This document shows positions 28,458 through 39,219 of a stretch of 64,000 bases of DNA, piece after piece (the first letter of the stretch is position 1; every line of letters starts with the position of its first letter). The stretch is taken from assembly GCA_014885115.2 (NCBI GenBank), contig WKLE02000142.1:4741-68740 (forward strand). Reading direction: 5' to 3'. Source of the stretch: Asterionellopsis glacialis. Taxonomy: Eukaryota > Bacillariophyta > Plagiogrammaphyceae > Rhaphoneidales > Asterionellopsidaceae. The position numbers and the translations under genes are program-made. Under the pieces are notes generated by a model. It was not told the origin of the DNA. It did not search any database and was given only the letters and a program-made list of their open reading frames with translations.

Positions 28458-31400
28458 ATGCATTGGGGTCAAAGACACGATGACTCGAAAGGCAATCATA
28501 CATTTAAATTTCTTTTTTGTTTGGGATTGTTGTCGTCGTCAAAAATTGATGTTCAGGCACTAACAACGCCTTGTCACAACACCATTGCGTTTCGTCGATC
28601 GTCTCGTCGACGATCGACAGAACCAAATCAGCGCGCGGAAATATATGCGCCGTACACAAACAACGTAAGGAGCTTCCAGGCGTCACTTTTTCGAAGAACA
28701 GCACCAACAACATCCAGACAACATCATTATTCGTCTTCATTATTAGTAAGACGTTCGTCTTCGTCACAAAATAATGGTCATGAAGATTCAATAGAAGATC
28801 TTAACAATGATAGCGAGAATGATACAGATGCAAAAGACAAAGCAATTTCAGCTTTGTCGCAACCAAAGGGGAACAATAATGATGCTGACATATCATCATC
28901 CTCGGCCTCCTCTTCGTCAACATCAAAGTCATCGTCACTAAAGTCAGAAAGACAATCGACACCTAAAATTCTTCCTCCATTAGGACAAAAACCTGCACTA
29001 CAATCACGACAAAAACGTAAAATGAAATCTACTGGTTATAGATATAGTTCAGAGACATCATCATTGCTACCACCTCCACCAGAATCATCATCACAATCTT
29101 CACAGCGAAAACAGCAACAACAGTCCCAAAAACGACCATCATCAACAACACCACCATCAAAAAAACGATCTTCTTTTTCGTCATTGCTTCCACCACCAAT
29201 TCCTAATGAAAGTTCACAATCGACAAATACTGCCAGTTCTTCCCGGGATAGTGGCGCTGCGGGTCCATTTTCAAGTGGATTGTCGTCATGGGAAGAATTC
29301 TTAGGGGGTGCTACATCTTCTGATACCTCGAATGATAATTCTGATACAACATCAGCTTCTTCGATGAAGTCACCCAACATTGACACAAAGCTGAAAGAAG
29401 GTCCATCAGCCAAGACAGAATTCCCTCCGGTAATTGGCAGTGCAATCGCTAATGACAACAAAAACAATAGTAATAATAACAATGATACAGATCTCTTTTC
29501 TGGACTGCCATCCATAAGTGATTTGTTTCCACCAGAATTTTCATCCAAACAAAAGCAACAACAAGAACGACTGGATAAAGATTCTGTAAAAAAGCAAGAT
29601 TCGTCATCTGCTTCTCCAAGAAAAGTACAAACAAAATCGACACAATCATCGTCGTCAATTTCTTCTTTAATACCTCCAGATGAAGATGACGAAAATTCTA
29701 TATCATCAACCATAGAGGGTGTGTTACCAGTGAGTGAATTATTTTACAGATCATCGCAATCTATCTCTTCACAAGACACGACAATATCCCCTTCTTCAAC
29801 AGGAGGAGCATCAACTCGAAAAAGACGGGACGGTGGTACTATCCATGGAGAAGAGGGAGAGGACGATGCTGATCAATCATCAGAGGACGATGATGTCATC
29901 AATCGGGAACGGCAAGATATGGTTTTAGAAGAGAGAGATGATGAAGAATTGCCTTTTTCGGCTGAACAGTCAGATCAACTTTCTACTGATGGTGGTAAAA
30001 TTAAAATTAGAAGAAATCGTGCAACATCTGTGGAACATGACAGATTAGAAGCGGAATTGATGAAGTCTACATCATCAAGATCAGGCGATGGTAATGACAA
30101 TAGTGACACTAAAAGTACAACCAACACTAAAAGAAGTGGTACTAATAAATTCAACAAAAAAGCTAGAGGTCGAAAAATGGTTCGTCGTGGAATGGAAATG
30201 CTTGTGGGTGGTATACCAATCAATGCCGACCCACCTCAACGATGTATCGAATTGTCATATAATCATCACCATCATGATGATGTTGATTCAACTATAGACG
30301 AAAGCAGCAATAGTGATGCATTGAAGGAATGGTTCAATGGGATTAGTATCAATTCACGTGACTTTGGACCGTTGTTGCACACGTCTAGCATTGGCCTGGT
30401 ATCACAATTGGAGAAAGGTTTATTTTGTGAACATTTTGTAAATGCAGCTATGAAATGGGATGTTTGTCCAAAGGATTTAAAGTCAATTGTGAAGACCCAT
30501 ACGCTGGAACAAATGATGAATGACAACAAAAATAATATGAGTGCTCAACAGGACGGGCAAAAGTCAAAGGACATGACAACAGGTACTACTCAATCCTACA
30601 GTGATTTACTAGAGCAAGTAGCACCATCAACACCATCATCATTCACATCAACGAGTAATATGGCTGCAGGGCTAAACCCTATTCAATTGGTTGAGGTTGA
30701 ACATGACGAAGATCAATTGGGTGAATCATCTAAATCTGATAGCAAAAGCAAGGAATCCAATATTTTCAAAAAGCAAACTAAAGCAGGCATAGATGAGGAC
30801 AGCATATTGAGTCTTCTGAGAAAGGATGCTAGTGACGATAACGAAAAGAGGAGAAAAGAAAACTCTGTGCCAGTATTAGACACGACTTCAGAGGTTGGGA
30901 AAGGGTTCGGGAAAGAAACAATCAAGAGAAAGAAACGTCTCAGTCGAGAAGATAAAGCACTTCGTAAAGAACTAGAATCTGCAGGTGAAATGAAGTTTAC
31001 TTTAGGAGGAGAGCTGAAGTTTTCGATTGGAGTGACTAGATCAGAGCTTGAATCTGGCCATGGTGGAGCGGGAGGAAACATTTTGCGACGGGTCATAGAG
31101 CACGGCATTGAAACAGCTATCCACGCTGAACTTATCGGCTTTCACGTAAAAATTGTTAAGTGTAAACTTGCGGAAGATGGTGAAGGAGGAACTGATGTTT
31201 CGGTTGAATTCAACATGGAGACGGAAGAAGCTATGAGGTACATTGATGTTGGTCAGAAAGCTAAGCGCATTAATGTCGCTCTAGCTCAGGCCTTTGACGA
31301 CGGTGACGTGCAACTTGCAATGGCAGCTGCAGCGAGGGAAGAAAAGGCGTGGCCCTCGAATGTGAGAGACCGCGTAGTGGAAGAGTTCCTATTCGAAGAT

Positions 31401-32369
31401 GACGATGGCGATGGTCCATTAGACGATGACGATGATGGCGAGGAAGAAGGTGTGGAAGAATCTGCAAACCCAATAGCATCTCAAAGGACAACCGAAATAA
31501 ACGAATACGATGGTCCATTTGGCATGCCAGGAAGCACCGTTTACGCTAAAGATGATATTTTCCTTGGAGGAGGAAATGATGGAGTCTTCTACGACTATTC
31601 AGAATCAAACAGATTAAACGCTCCGTACCAGGGGAATCTCGGACCTCGTCTAATTGATGCTGTCACGGCTCGTGCAATGCAACGTCAACCACGAGTTATT
31701 GCGATTGGTGATGTTCACGGCTGCATTGATGAGCTACAAGACCTGCTTCGACATTGTGATTATCAGCCTGGTGATGTGGTTGTTTTCTTGGGTGATCTTG
31801 TGAGCAAAGGTCCCGATAGCATCTCGGTTGTTCAGATGGCCCGCGAGATAGGCGCTATTGGTGTGCGTGGAAACCATGACTTTGAAGTAATCAGATGGCA
31901 TCAGGCAATCAAATCCGGAGTTGATCCACCTGTTGTTGGATCAGAACACTTTCATATCGCGTCGTGTTTGAGTAAAGCCGATATGAAATGGATGTACAGC
32001 TTACCATGGTACCTGTCAAGTAAGGAACTTGGTGCATTGTTTGTCCATGCTGGCTTCGTATCTGGCATTCGTCTAGCGAAGCAAAATCCGCGCCTTATGA
32101 TGAATATGAGAAGCATACTCCCTGATGGAACTGTTACGTCAAAGTTTTTTAACAACTGGCCCTGGGCCCGACTATGGGATGGCCCACAGACCGTTCTGTT
32201 TGGCCATGATGCAGATAGAGGACTGCAACAATACGAGCATGCCATAGGACTTGATACAGGATGTGTCTACGGTGGAAGACTCACGGCATGCATTCTTCCT
32301 GAAAAGAGACTTGTCAGCGTTAGTGCACGCAGAGAATATTTCAAATACCGCAGAAAGCACTATGACTAG
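28458..32369 (+). CDS. ApaH-like (ALPH-type) phosphatase fused to disordered N-terminus and a conserved middle domain
   Basis: 1303 residues, single exon, AAAAAATG start. Residues 1-40 carry a possible signal sequence (FKFLFCLGLLSSS). About 60-800 is disordered, rich in Ser, Gln, Asn, Asp and Thr with poly-Ser tracts. A middle domain at about 838-980 looks folded: EMKFTLGGELKFSIGV, NILRRVIEHGIETAIHAEL, GTDVSVEFNMETEEAMRYI, and DDGDVQLAMAAAAREE. The C-terminal metallophosphoesterase has GDVHG at 1084-1088, GDLVSKGP at 1112-1119, GNHD at 1138-1141, and FGHDA near 1248, all metal/phosphate ligands present. GDLVxKG (Lys, not Arg) with this order is typical of ApaH-like phosphatases, which hydrolyse dinucleoside polyphosphates or remove mRNA caps in trypanosomes. 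The substrate here is unknown. I find no obvious partner gene. Stop codon 64 bp from the convergent PLC gene. Confidence 0.88.
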   Translation: MHWGQRHDDSKGNHTFKFLFCLGLLSSSKIDVQALTTPCHNTIAFRRSSRRRSTEPNQRAEIYAPYTNNVRSFQASLFRRTAPTTSRQHHYSSSLLVRRSSSSQNNGHEDSIEDLNNDSENDTDAKDKAISALSQPKGNNNDADISSSSASSSSTSKSSSLKSERQSTPKILPPLGQKPALQSRQKRKMKSTGYRYSSETSSLLPPPPESSSQSSQRKQQQQSQKRPSSTTPPSKKRSSFSSLLPPPIPNESSQSTNTASSSRDSGAAGPFSSGLSSWEEFLGGATSSDTSNDNSDTTSASSMKSPNIDTKLKEGPSAKTEFPPVIGSAIANDNKNNSNNNNDTDLFSGLPSISDLFPPEFSSKQKQQQERLDKDSVKKQDSSSASPRKVQTKSTQSSSSISSLIPPDEDDENSISSTIEGVLPVSELFYRSSQSISSQDTTISPSSTGGASTRKRRDGGTIHGEEGEDDADQSSEDDDVINRERQDMVLEERDDEELPFSAEQSDQLSTDGGKIKIRRNRATSVEHDRLEAELMKSTSSRSGDGNDNSDTKSTTNTKRSGTNKFNKKARGRKMVRRGMEMLVGGIPINADPPQRCIELSYNHHHHDDVDSTIDESSNSDALKEWFNGISINSRDFGPLLHTSSIGLVSQLEKGLFCEHFVNAAMKWDVCPKDLKSIVKTHTLEQMMNDNKNNMSAQQDGQKSKDMTTGTTQSYSDLLEQVAPSTPSSFTSTSNMAAGLNPIQLVEVEHDEDQLGESSKSDSKSKESNIFKKQTKAGIDEDSILSLLRKDASDDNEKRRKENSVPVLDTTSEVGKGFGKETIKRKKRLSREDKALRKELESAGEMKFTLGGELKFSIGVTRSELESGHGGAGGNILRRVIEHGIETAIHAELIGFHVKIVKCKLAEDGEGGTDVSVEFNMETEEAMRYIDVGQKAKRINVALAQAFDDGDVQLAMAAAAREEKAWPSNVRDRVVEEFLFEDDDGDGPLDDDDDGEEEGVEESANPIASQRTTEINEYDGPFGMPGSTVYAKDDIFLGGGNDGVFYDYSESNRLNAPYQGNLGPRLIDAVTARAMQRQPRVIAIGDVHGCIDELQDLLRHCDYQPGDVVVFLGDLVSKGPDSISVVQMAREIGAIGVRGNHDFEVIRWHQAIKSGVDPPVVGSEHFHIASCLSKADMKWMYSLPWYLSSKELGALFVHAGFVSGIRLAKQNPRLMMNMRSILPDGTVTSKFFNNWPWARLWDGPQTVLFGHDADRGLQQYEHAIGLDTGCVYGGRLTACILPEKRLVSVSARREYFKYRRKHYD

Positions 32370-32433
32370 ATCATTGATATCACAGTAGCTAACCAATTAA
32401 AATAGCAACGATGTAACTAGCTTAATTTCTTTT

Positions 32434-34429
32434 CTATACCAGCGGCCAATCGGCATGACGACCGTATTCTGGTTGTTCCCACACTTCTAATGGATACTTT
32501 GCTTTGCGTTTGCTTACAGCTTCTGCTAAGGAGTAACAAGTCCATTGTTTATCTGTTGCAAAATCTTTTGATTCTGATGCGCAAGCCTTTCTTATGTTGT
32601 AAGCTAGAAGAGTGTCAACGTAGGCATAACGTGAAGTTTTATGCGATGCAGTGGGAGCACTGCGCTCTGAACCATTCAAAAGCTGAGTGCCAGTACGTAT
32701 AGTTCCGTCGTAATCTAACCCATCCAAATAAAAAGCATTGGGAAATCCAAATCCAGGCATTTCCTGCTCGATCATTCTGCTAGTAGTTTCGATAGCAATT
32801 TGGTTATAGAAGGATGATAATTGGGAAATATCCAAGAGAGTTTCTGGACACCAACTTCTGCTTACACCAGGTATTTTAATGTGGGACGAGCAGGAAGAAA
32901 ATAATTCTACAGTATCCATTTCTAACTCTTTGCCCTCGAGATTTTTTTTGAACCAGTGAAGAAACCTATGTTTTGCTGCTGCTTTTATTTGCCAAGAAGT
33001 ACCTTCCGTATTCATACCCATTAAACTAAAGCCTCCTTGATTCCAGATATCTCTGTTGTTTGTATCTGCATTCGCAAGGTATTTCATATTTACCTGCATT
33101 GTCGAAAATTCGTGAAATACGCCATCTCCTTTCACAAAGTTCTGTATGTGCGCTGCATCTAAAGCGAAAGGTGATAGTCCTGTGAATTCTTCGTAGTCTG
33201 ATGCAAAGGTAATCAACCGATGATCTCTATGAATAAGATCTTTTATTGGTGTTTTATGAATACAACTAACCCTGGAATCTAATATTAAGCCTTCAAAAAT
33301 ATCCATGTACTGTCTCCATAGGTCCTGCTTTTGTTCTGGCGTCACATCGGGATACTGATTGTTGCCAGTGGCACTCGTACTACCATGTTTGGATAACCAA
33401 ATGACAACTATTTCATTTGGATGCAAATTCATCCAATCTCGTATTTGCTGAAAGTAATATAACACATTCTGCTTCGACTGCATAAAATGAATAGAATACC
33501 ACGCATCAGTGTGGTGGTTATTCTCCATCATTAGACGGAAATCAATAAAGCGGATACCATTGTCAAGTTGTTGCTGCACGGTGAGCTGTTGTGTTTTTGC
33601 TTGAAGTCGAAAAAAATCTTCTAATTCTCCTGGCAGAAGTTTAATGGTCCCTCCTGAAAGTTTGTGTAACAAGGCTTCAATCACTTTCATTTCTCCAGCA
33701 TCTCCCTCTGAAACAGTCAGTGACAGGTCGTACGTCAGACTATCGTGTGTTCCTGGGAGTGACCAATCTACCAAAGTCAAATTATTCAAGCTTCCTGTTT
33801 CCAATAAGGCACCCATCCAATCTGGTAGCAAAGATGGTGGATCGTTTGGATATGGTATTGGACCTAGCGGACAATTATATTCGTATTGAATAACTACATT
33901 TATGCCACTCGCATCTCGGTCAGTTATGCATGCGGCTATGTTGTGTTTGGAAGTACATGTTTCACTTTTTGGGCACCAAATACATGTAGGTCTCCGATGA
34001 GGCCAATCTAACGTTTCGTTCTTCTTTATCTTGGTAATATTACCTCTTCTGAGCAATCGTTTCTGTCCTTGTATAAAGTTGTTGTTGTTGGTTGCGCGGA
34101 GTTCCGGTTGTACGATCTCGTCGGTAGTTGTTTGTTGTGCATTATAGTGGGCTTCAGTACAAGCAGAACCTGGTCGAATTGTGGTCAAACATCAACGTAC
34201 GAGTCAGAGAAAATAAAAGAGGGCCGGCAAGACGATACGAAAAATTTAAAGTCAATCTGTGTTCATCCCTTTTCTTACATGATTTGTAGGTTGCACATAG
34301 ATCACCTTCAGTTGTTTGATATTTTTCTTTACCAAGAGCTCCAACAACACCTGCCAACACATAAGCCAGTAGAAACCTTGATAATATTTTTACAGAATAC
34401 ATCATGCTCATACTAGTAATTTTTTTCAT
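32434..34429 (-). CDS. PI-PLC X-domain phosphodiesterase, secreted (2 exons)
   Basis: Exon 1 is 34429-34279, intron 34278-34170 (109 bp, GTAAGA donor, CCAG acceptor), exon 2 is 34169-32434; the codon split T|GT is restored and the protein is 628 residues. Exon 1 gives a signal peptide (MMYSVKILSRFLLAYVLAG) followed by KEKYQTTEGDLCATYKSC. Exon 2 has a Cys-rich stretch (CIWCPKSETC), then the catalytic X domain: LVDWSLPGTHDSLTYDL with H192, GIRFIDFRL, and WYSIHFMQS with a second His, then EIVVIWLSKHG. These match PI-specific phospholipase C-like phosphodiesterases of the bacterial/fungal single-domain type; no Y, EF-hand or C2 domain is present. Expected to act on phosphoinositide or glycosyl-PI in the secretory route or outside the cell. 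Reading exon 2 alone from its internal ATG would lose the signal peptide. Confidence 0.87.
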
Positions 34430-35248
34430 ACGCGCGGTCAAAAACTGAGACGTGTAATTGATTACGATGGTTGACTCAGATAATAAATAGAAGATAGGTG
34501 TAGTGTACAATGAAATGGTTTCCCATGTTCTCGTGTGCAATCTCGAAATCTCCTCTCGGTGATTCCTTGACTTCCCCTCTTTTAGGTCCAACGGATGACA
34601 CGACAAAAAAGAACAAAACCAAAAAAGGAAAAGAGACTGGCAGGCCGGGAATCGAGAAATGGAAAAAGAATATTTAAATCCGAGGTATTAGGGTTAAAGT
34701 GTCATGACACGTCGACCGAGACACTGACCACACTGACTTTCTGTGTCTGGCTTGAAGCTTTCTCAAAATTCGAAATCGGCGCGATCTTGTCACCCACGTT
34801 GAATCTACACGTGACGTTAGTCTACCTCTAGAGAGAGCCGGTGCCAAATCAGAACTGAAAGAAAACGGTTTCCCTGATGTCAGCCAATTAGATCCTATAT
34901 GACGTCAGTATATCATGATCGGAAGTTCTGATCGCTTTTTCGAATCAGGAGATTTGTTAAATGTGTCTACTGTAGTGCTAAGATTCAACGTACGATCAAA
35001 AGAAGTTCTGCTTCTTCAAAAAAGAAGAATCATCTTACGGTACGACACTTCAAAAAAGAATTCGGATTCGATTCACTACACACAGTAGAGCATCTACAGT
35101 AGACAGAAGTACAGAATATCTGATTTGAATAACTTTGCCGACATATCAAAATAAGCAACGTTAACTTTCACCTGACGTTTATCGCGTCTCGGTTATAATA
35201 TTACCAACTGAATTAATCCCACTAATAGTACAATTTTTGTTTTAAACC
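34430..35248. promoter_or_regulatory. Divergent promoter region with TGACGTCA
   Basis: Between the PLC gene (leftward) and the acidic nuclear-type gene (rightward). A perfect TGACGTCA lies at 34900-34907, with TGATGTCA and CCAAT close by (34875-34888), and another TGACGT lies near 35172. CTCTAGAGAGAG lies near 34828-34839. No coding sequence is supported. Confidence 0.4.
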
Positions 35249-35989
35249 ATGAATATGATGGAATCAATTGCGCTCAATGAATCACAGATTGTCGTCGAGA
35301 TGGAGACGGATTTTGTGATTGTCGAGGCTGATGAAATGGAAATAGATGACGACGAACAGTATGATTTATGCGACGACGTTTTCTCAACGGACGCACCATT
35401 GCAGTCGTCTTCCGTCTCGGTAGGGTCATCAGATATCTACTCAATTGAACAAGCATTAGAACTTGAGACACTCGATGAAGAGGAGAATGAGGTACGCGGC
35501 TCGGGGCACCCGCGTGGTGTTTCAGTTGTGTCATTGGAGGATGCGATTGGAGAGCCTGAGAAAAAATGCTCTGAGGAAGACGTTGTAATAACCGCGTCGG
35601 ATCCTCCATCGGTAGATCCACCGGTCGCTATGGAGCTTCAGCACGAAGAAAAGGATGAAGAGAGGGGTGACGACGATGAAATGATAAAGGCCAAAGAAGT
35701 AAGCCGCCTCTCGAACAAAAAGAGGAGGAAAAAGGCAAAACAAATGAAGAAGGCAGCAGCAGCTGCTGCTGCTGCGTTAGCCTTGGCAGAAATAAGCAAG
35801 GGTGGCGGAACTCCCACTAAAAAAACTTCAATTCCTTCAAAACCACGTCAAACATCTAAAAGCTCTCGTTCGTCAAAGAAAAAACTTCCAAACCTTGCTG
35901 TTGCTTGTGCTACAGAATCATTGAGCGATTTCAGGGAGAAACATAATATCAAGGGACCAGTGAAGCAGAATCTTGTGGCGCTTCTATAA
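35249..35989 (+). CDS. Acidic/basic nuclear-type protein, unknown
   Basis: 246 residues, single exon, ACCATG start. Residues 1-155 are strongly acidic (VIVEADEMEIDDDEQYDLCDD). A basic patch at about 155-172 (NKKRRKKAKQMKK) looks like a nuclear localisation signal and is followed by a run of nine alanines (about 173-181). A Lys/Ser/Thr-rich linker and a short end (ESLSDFREKHNIKGPVKQNL) follow. I do not recognise a domain. The charge layout suits a nuclear or nucleolar adaptor. The nine-Ala run is encoded by mixed GCN codons, so it is not a simple slipped repeat. Confidence 0.7.
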   Translation: MNMMESIALNESQIVVEMETDFVIVEADEMEIDDDEQYDLCDDVFSTDAPLQSSSVSVGSSDIYSIEQALELETLDEEENEVRGSGHPRGVSVVSLEDAIGEPEKKCSEEDVVITASDPPSVDPPVAMELQHEEKDEERGDDDEMIKAKEVSRLSNKKRRKKAKQMKKAAAAAAAALALAEISKGGGTPTKKTSIPSKPRQTSKSSRSSKKKLPNLAVACATESLSDFREKHNIKGPVKQNLVALL

Positions 35990-36067
35990 CATATTCTCTA
36001 TACGTGCCTACTTTTATCGAAAATTTCATATCATATCAAAAACATAAAAATTAATCTCGAAACTCTG

Positions 36068-36138
36068 AGCGGTTTCCCCTTAAATGTCCAGGTTCCTATG
36101 CCTGGGAAGCGTTAAGGAATTTTCCCGCGAGAACCGCT
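36068..36138. ncRNA. Candidate nested stem-loop after the acidic gene
   Basis: Three nested inverted repeats share one axis: AGCGGTT (36068-36074) with AACCGCT (36132-36138), CCTTAA (36078-36083) with TTAAGG (36112-36117), and CCAGG (36088-36092) with CCTGG (36101-36105) around an 8-base loop. Total 71 nt, about 80 bp after a stop codon, so it may be a 3' UTR structure. All pairs are perfect; the strand of expression is unknown. Could still be chance. Confidence 0.3.
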
Positions 36139-36635
36139 AAAAAAACATAGAAAAAATATATAAATGACTGCAACGGATGCCATCAAACTTATAAAAAATA
36201 AAAAATAATGTACAAATACAATTTATTTCAACATCGCTCAGATATCGACTTACCTGGCTCATTATATTAGTAATTGGAATCTCTAGTGTCTATCCTACCT
36301 TGATTTGTCCTCAGCTGAGGACATGATTTCATGCCCTTATGGTTGGGGTTGCCATACAGTGTGTACCAACGGTTACACAAAAAAGGGCCGACAATGGCGC
36401 TCGACGGAAATGACGACGGAAATAGATTAAAGCATTTCTACTAAAGGAATAGTTACTATTTTTATGTAGGTTGACTATGTTTGTCCTGATAGTGCTCAGA
36501 AAAGCATTTTTGTCCTGCATCGGAGAAGCATAACCATGGTGTTTTTATCACATGATTTTCTGCATTGATATCATCATTGCAACTTGAACAAACCATTGTC
36601 GTCTTCCTACTACAAATCATATACCTTCCCTGAAG
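36139..36635. other. Intergenic region before transposase relic
   Basis: AT-rich; CpG-containing up to about 36540, then CpG-poor as the relic begins. I see no gene and no clear terminal inverted repeat. Confidence 0.4.
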
Positions 36636-38439
36636 TCATTGGTTTATTAGTGTGCTGTTCCTGATCTTCCTCCTTCTCTTTCTTGGTGTCAGATGTGCAT
36701 CAATAACCAATCTTGGATCACCAGTACATGTGCATATTGCTGGGCTATCATCACCATCATGTTGGGTACTTGCTACTGGTCGTCTCCTTGCCACCCCATC
36801 AAACTCGTTATCCATAAATTCTTCTGCCAATAGGTAATAGAAGTCACTCTGTGATTCTGTCCTGCTTCCAGTGCACTGCATATAGGCCAACCATGTGTTG
36901 ACAATACAAATAGATGAAATAGAAATGCTTACTCTGAAATCCCACTTCCTGGTCTCAACTTTTTTCTCCATCATCAAAGTATCCTGCTGGTGCCTATTGT
37001 GTTGATCAATCTTTCCACACACACTATGTAATGAACTTCTGCTGCTTTTGGTTTGGGGATGGTTAACTCCACAAAGTCAGGATTGGCATCCATGGTATCA
37101 TCAACCTGTTGCCATCTTTTTCTAGTGTAAGGTGTTCCCTCCTCCAAACTTTCTGCATTCACCACAAAGTATTGCTGCTCCCTGTCCATCAAAACAAAGC
37201 TCATGATATCAACTTCCTTCTCACCTTATGCATTGTCCTCCTCTTTGTAATGACACAGTCCTTGATAATCTCCACAATTGAATAACTCAATCTTGGACAA
37301 ATGCCTCATAGGAAATGTGGTTTTGTAGACCCAACTTCTACAACTTTCTACACTTGTAAAATATGAATCAGCACACACCACAGATGCACTCTTGTCAACT
37401 GCCTCAAAATAACTGTACCATGCAACAATCCACTATCATCTTCATGCACTTGTAATGAGTGTTCATGTTCTGCAGTCTTCACCAATTTCAAACACAACAT
37501 GATTCCACGAATGCCGTCAGCTGTATTTTGTATCTCACACCCATTTTCTGGTTTGCAATCAATGACAACATAATGGGGCAACCCCATATTAATGCAATGT
37601 TCACCTATCCCATACCACCTGCTTATAGATTCATCAACACACAACCAATGTGATGGTGTATACATTTCTATGCAATGGTTATTAAAATTTGTAACAAAGT
37701 CATCATCTGTAAACCTCACTGGTCATTATTGCTGCTCTCTGTTCTGGCTAGCCTGAAAACCAAATGCAATTACTCAATGTATCATACCTCTGTCTTGTTA
37801 TTCCTGGCTTGCCAGACAATGGTGCAGGACTATACTTAAACCAGGACGTGTAAATCCACAAGGATGCTCTGGATGTAAATTCATACCCAGTGATTAAAAC
37901 ATTGTTTCCAATCCATCTAAGTATCTCACCTTTTGTTGTTCTTTTGTTGTTGGCATCCTGCTTTTCCAGTTCTCTGTTGGTCAAAGTGCAAATAAGTGTT
38001 AGTTGATCAGGTGGGAACATTAGTATAGGAAGTAATCAAGATGTGAAATGCAACCTTGGATATCTGAATTTGTAGAAAGATTAATTCCAATTGGTGATTG
38101 TACAAACCACTGCTTCCTTTGTATGTTTCCATTCACAGGCATCTTTAGCTTCAAATAATCTCTATACCATTCAAAATATTGAGTGGTACAGGCTGGAGCC
38201 TCTTCCTCTACATAATTTCAAATGGATCAAATATTCAAACTAACAGACTTAGTTCTTGTTGCATCAACACGGTTGTACAGTGCTGTTACAAAAGTTGCAT
38301 TCCTTCTAGTCCCTTCAGATCTTACGAGTTTAACCAAGGAAATCACACCAATCAACCACTTATTCTTGGCAAAACTTCCCCATCTTTGACTACATTTGCT
38401 CTCATTTGTCACATGGATGGCCTTGGTTTGTATCTGCAC
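36636..38439 (-). pseudogene. Decayed piggyBac-like transposase (DDE_Tnp_1_7)
   Basis: Conserved pieces occur in order on the minus strand but in different frames. Near 38217-38130: EEEAPACTTQYFEWYRDYL. 38020-37748: TTKGEILRWIGNNVLITGYEF and GKPGITRQRYDTL. 37719-37348: LCVDESISRWYGIGEHCIN, then GLPHYVVIDCKPENGCEIQN. 37204-36974: EEGTPYTRKRWQQVDDTMD. 37022-36636: CGKIDQHNRHQQDTLMMEKK and ETRKWDFRVSISISSICIV. These are piggyBac-type transposase motifs, including the catalytic-region DES. At least four frame changes and internal stops show it is dead. 38439-38227 may add an N-terminal part. The C-terminal Cys-rich finger is not obvious. I count about eight CpGs in 1.86 kb, far fewer than in adjacent genes. 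Confidence 0.88.
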
Positions 38440-38877
38440 TACACCTCACTATGTGAAGTGCATCCTTAATGATAGTGCTAATGCATGCATTCATGCACAG
38501 ACGGGCCAGTTGGACAGACGATGGTGAAGTGGACAGACAGACAATGATTACGTGGCAGATTGTTGGAGATGGATGGATGATGATGATGTGGCAGATTGTC
38601 GTGACATCAGCTTCACTCAAGGAATGTTGTTACGTGGTGGTCCGGTTGACTAATGGAGGTTTTACCGGTTACTAAACCTTTCCTCCAAATTATCAAACAT
38701 TACAAAAATAGAATTCTTTAAACTAGTCATAATTAATTTACATTACCAACAAACAAGTCTTCTCTTGTCTTTTGTGTAATCCCTGAGTTGATTGTCCCAA
38801 CCCAACTGCCGTGTGCACTGGCATAGGGCAGTGTCTTTCCTCCTATGGTCCTTCTAGTATTCTCTGTTGGCATGGTC
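38440..38877. other. Intergenic region right of the relic
   Basis: Short repeated phrases (GTGGCAGATTGT at two sites near 38551-38562 and 38588-38599; GGACAGAC near 38512 and 38532). No gene seen. Confidence 0.3.
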
Positions 38878-39219
38878 TAGTTCGGAGGGGGTACCAACTT
38901 TTGTAAAATGCCTGGGAGTGAATGTGCCCCCCCGAAAAGTTCGCAAGTTGGCAAAAAAAAAGTAGTTCTGATTGTTGCTTGTGTGCTGGAGGTGGATTCT
39001 TGTTCCCACCACCCTTGTTCTTAATACTGCAGCAGTAGCTAGGGTGATTGTCGTCCAATCTGATTTCGTTCCGACATGGTGTACACAGCAATCCCACGAA
39101 ATTTGCAAGTTCGCAAATTGGAAAAAGTAGTTCGGAGGGGTGCCAACTTTTGTAAATTGCCTGGGATTGAATACGCCCCCAAGAAAAACTTCGCAAATTT
39201 GAAAAAAAAATTAGTTCGG
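38878..39219. repeat. Direct repeat pair, about 90 bp
   Basis: Copies at about 38878-38970 and 39128-39219 begin TAGTTCGGAGGGG, share CCAACTTTTGTAAA and CCTGGGA, and end in a Cs-then-TTCGCAA-then-poly-A pattern followed by AGTTC(G/T)GA. A partial third tail lies at 39100-39130. They differ at several positions. Possibly a short non-autonomous element or a reiterated segment of one. Confidence 0.7.

Noticed and set aside
29036..29713. 225-codon minus-strand frame
   Set aside because: Antisense of the Ser-rich disordered part of the phosphatase fusion; no motif of its own.
32434..34188. PLC gene starting at the internal ATG at 34188
   Set aside because: A spliced upstream exon in matching phase supplies a signal peptide; the internal ATG lies inside the intron.
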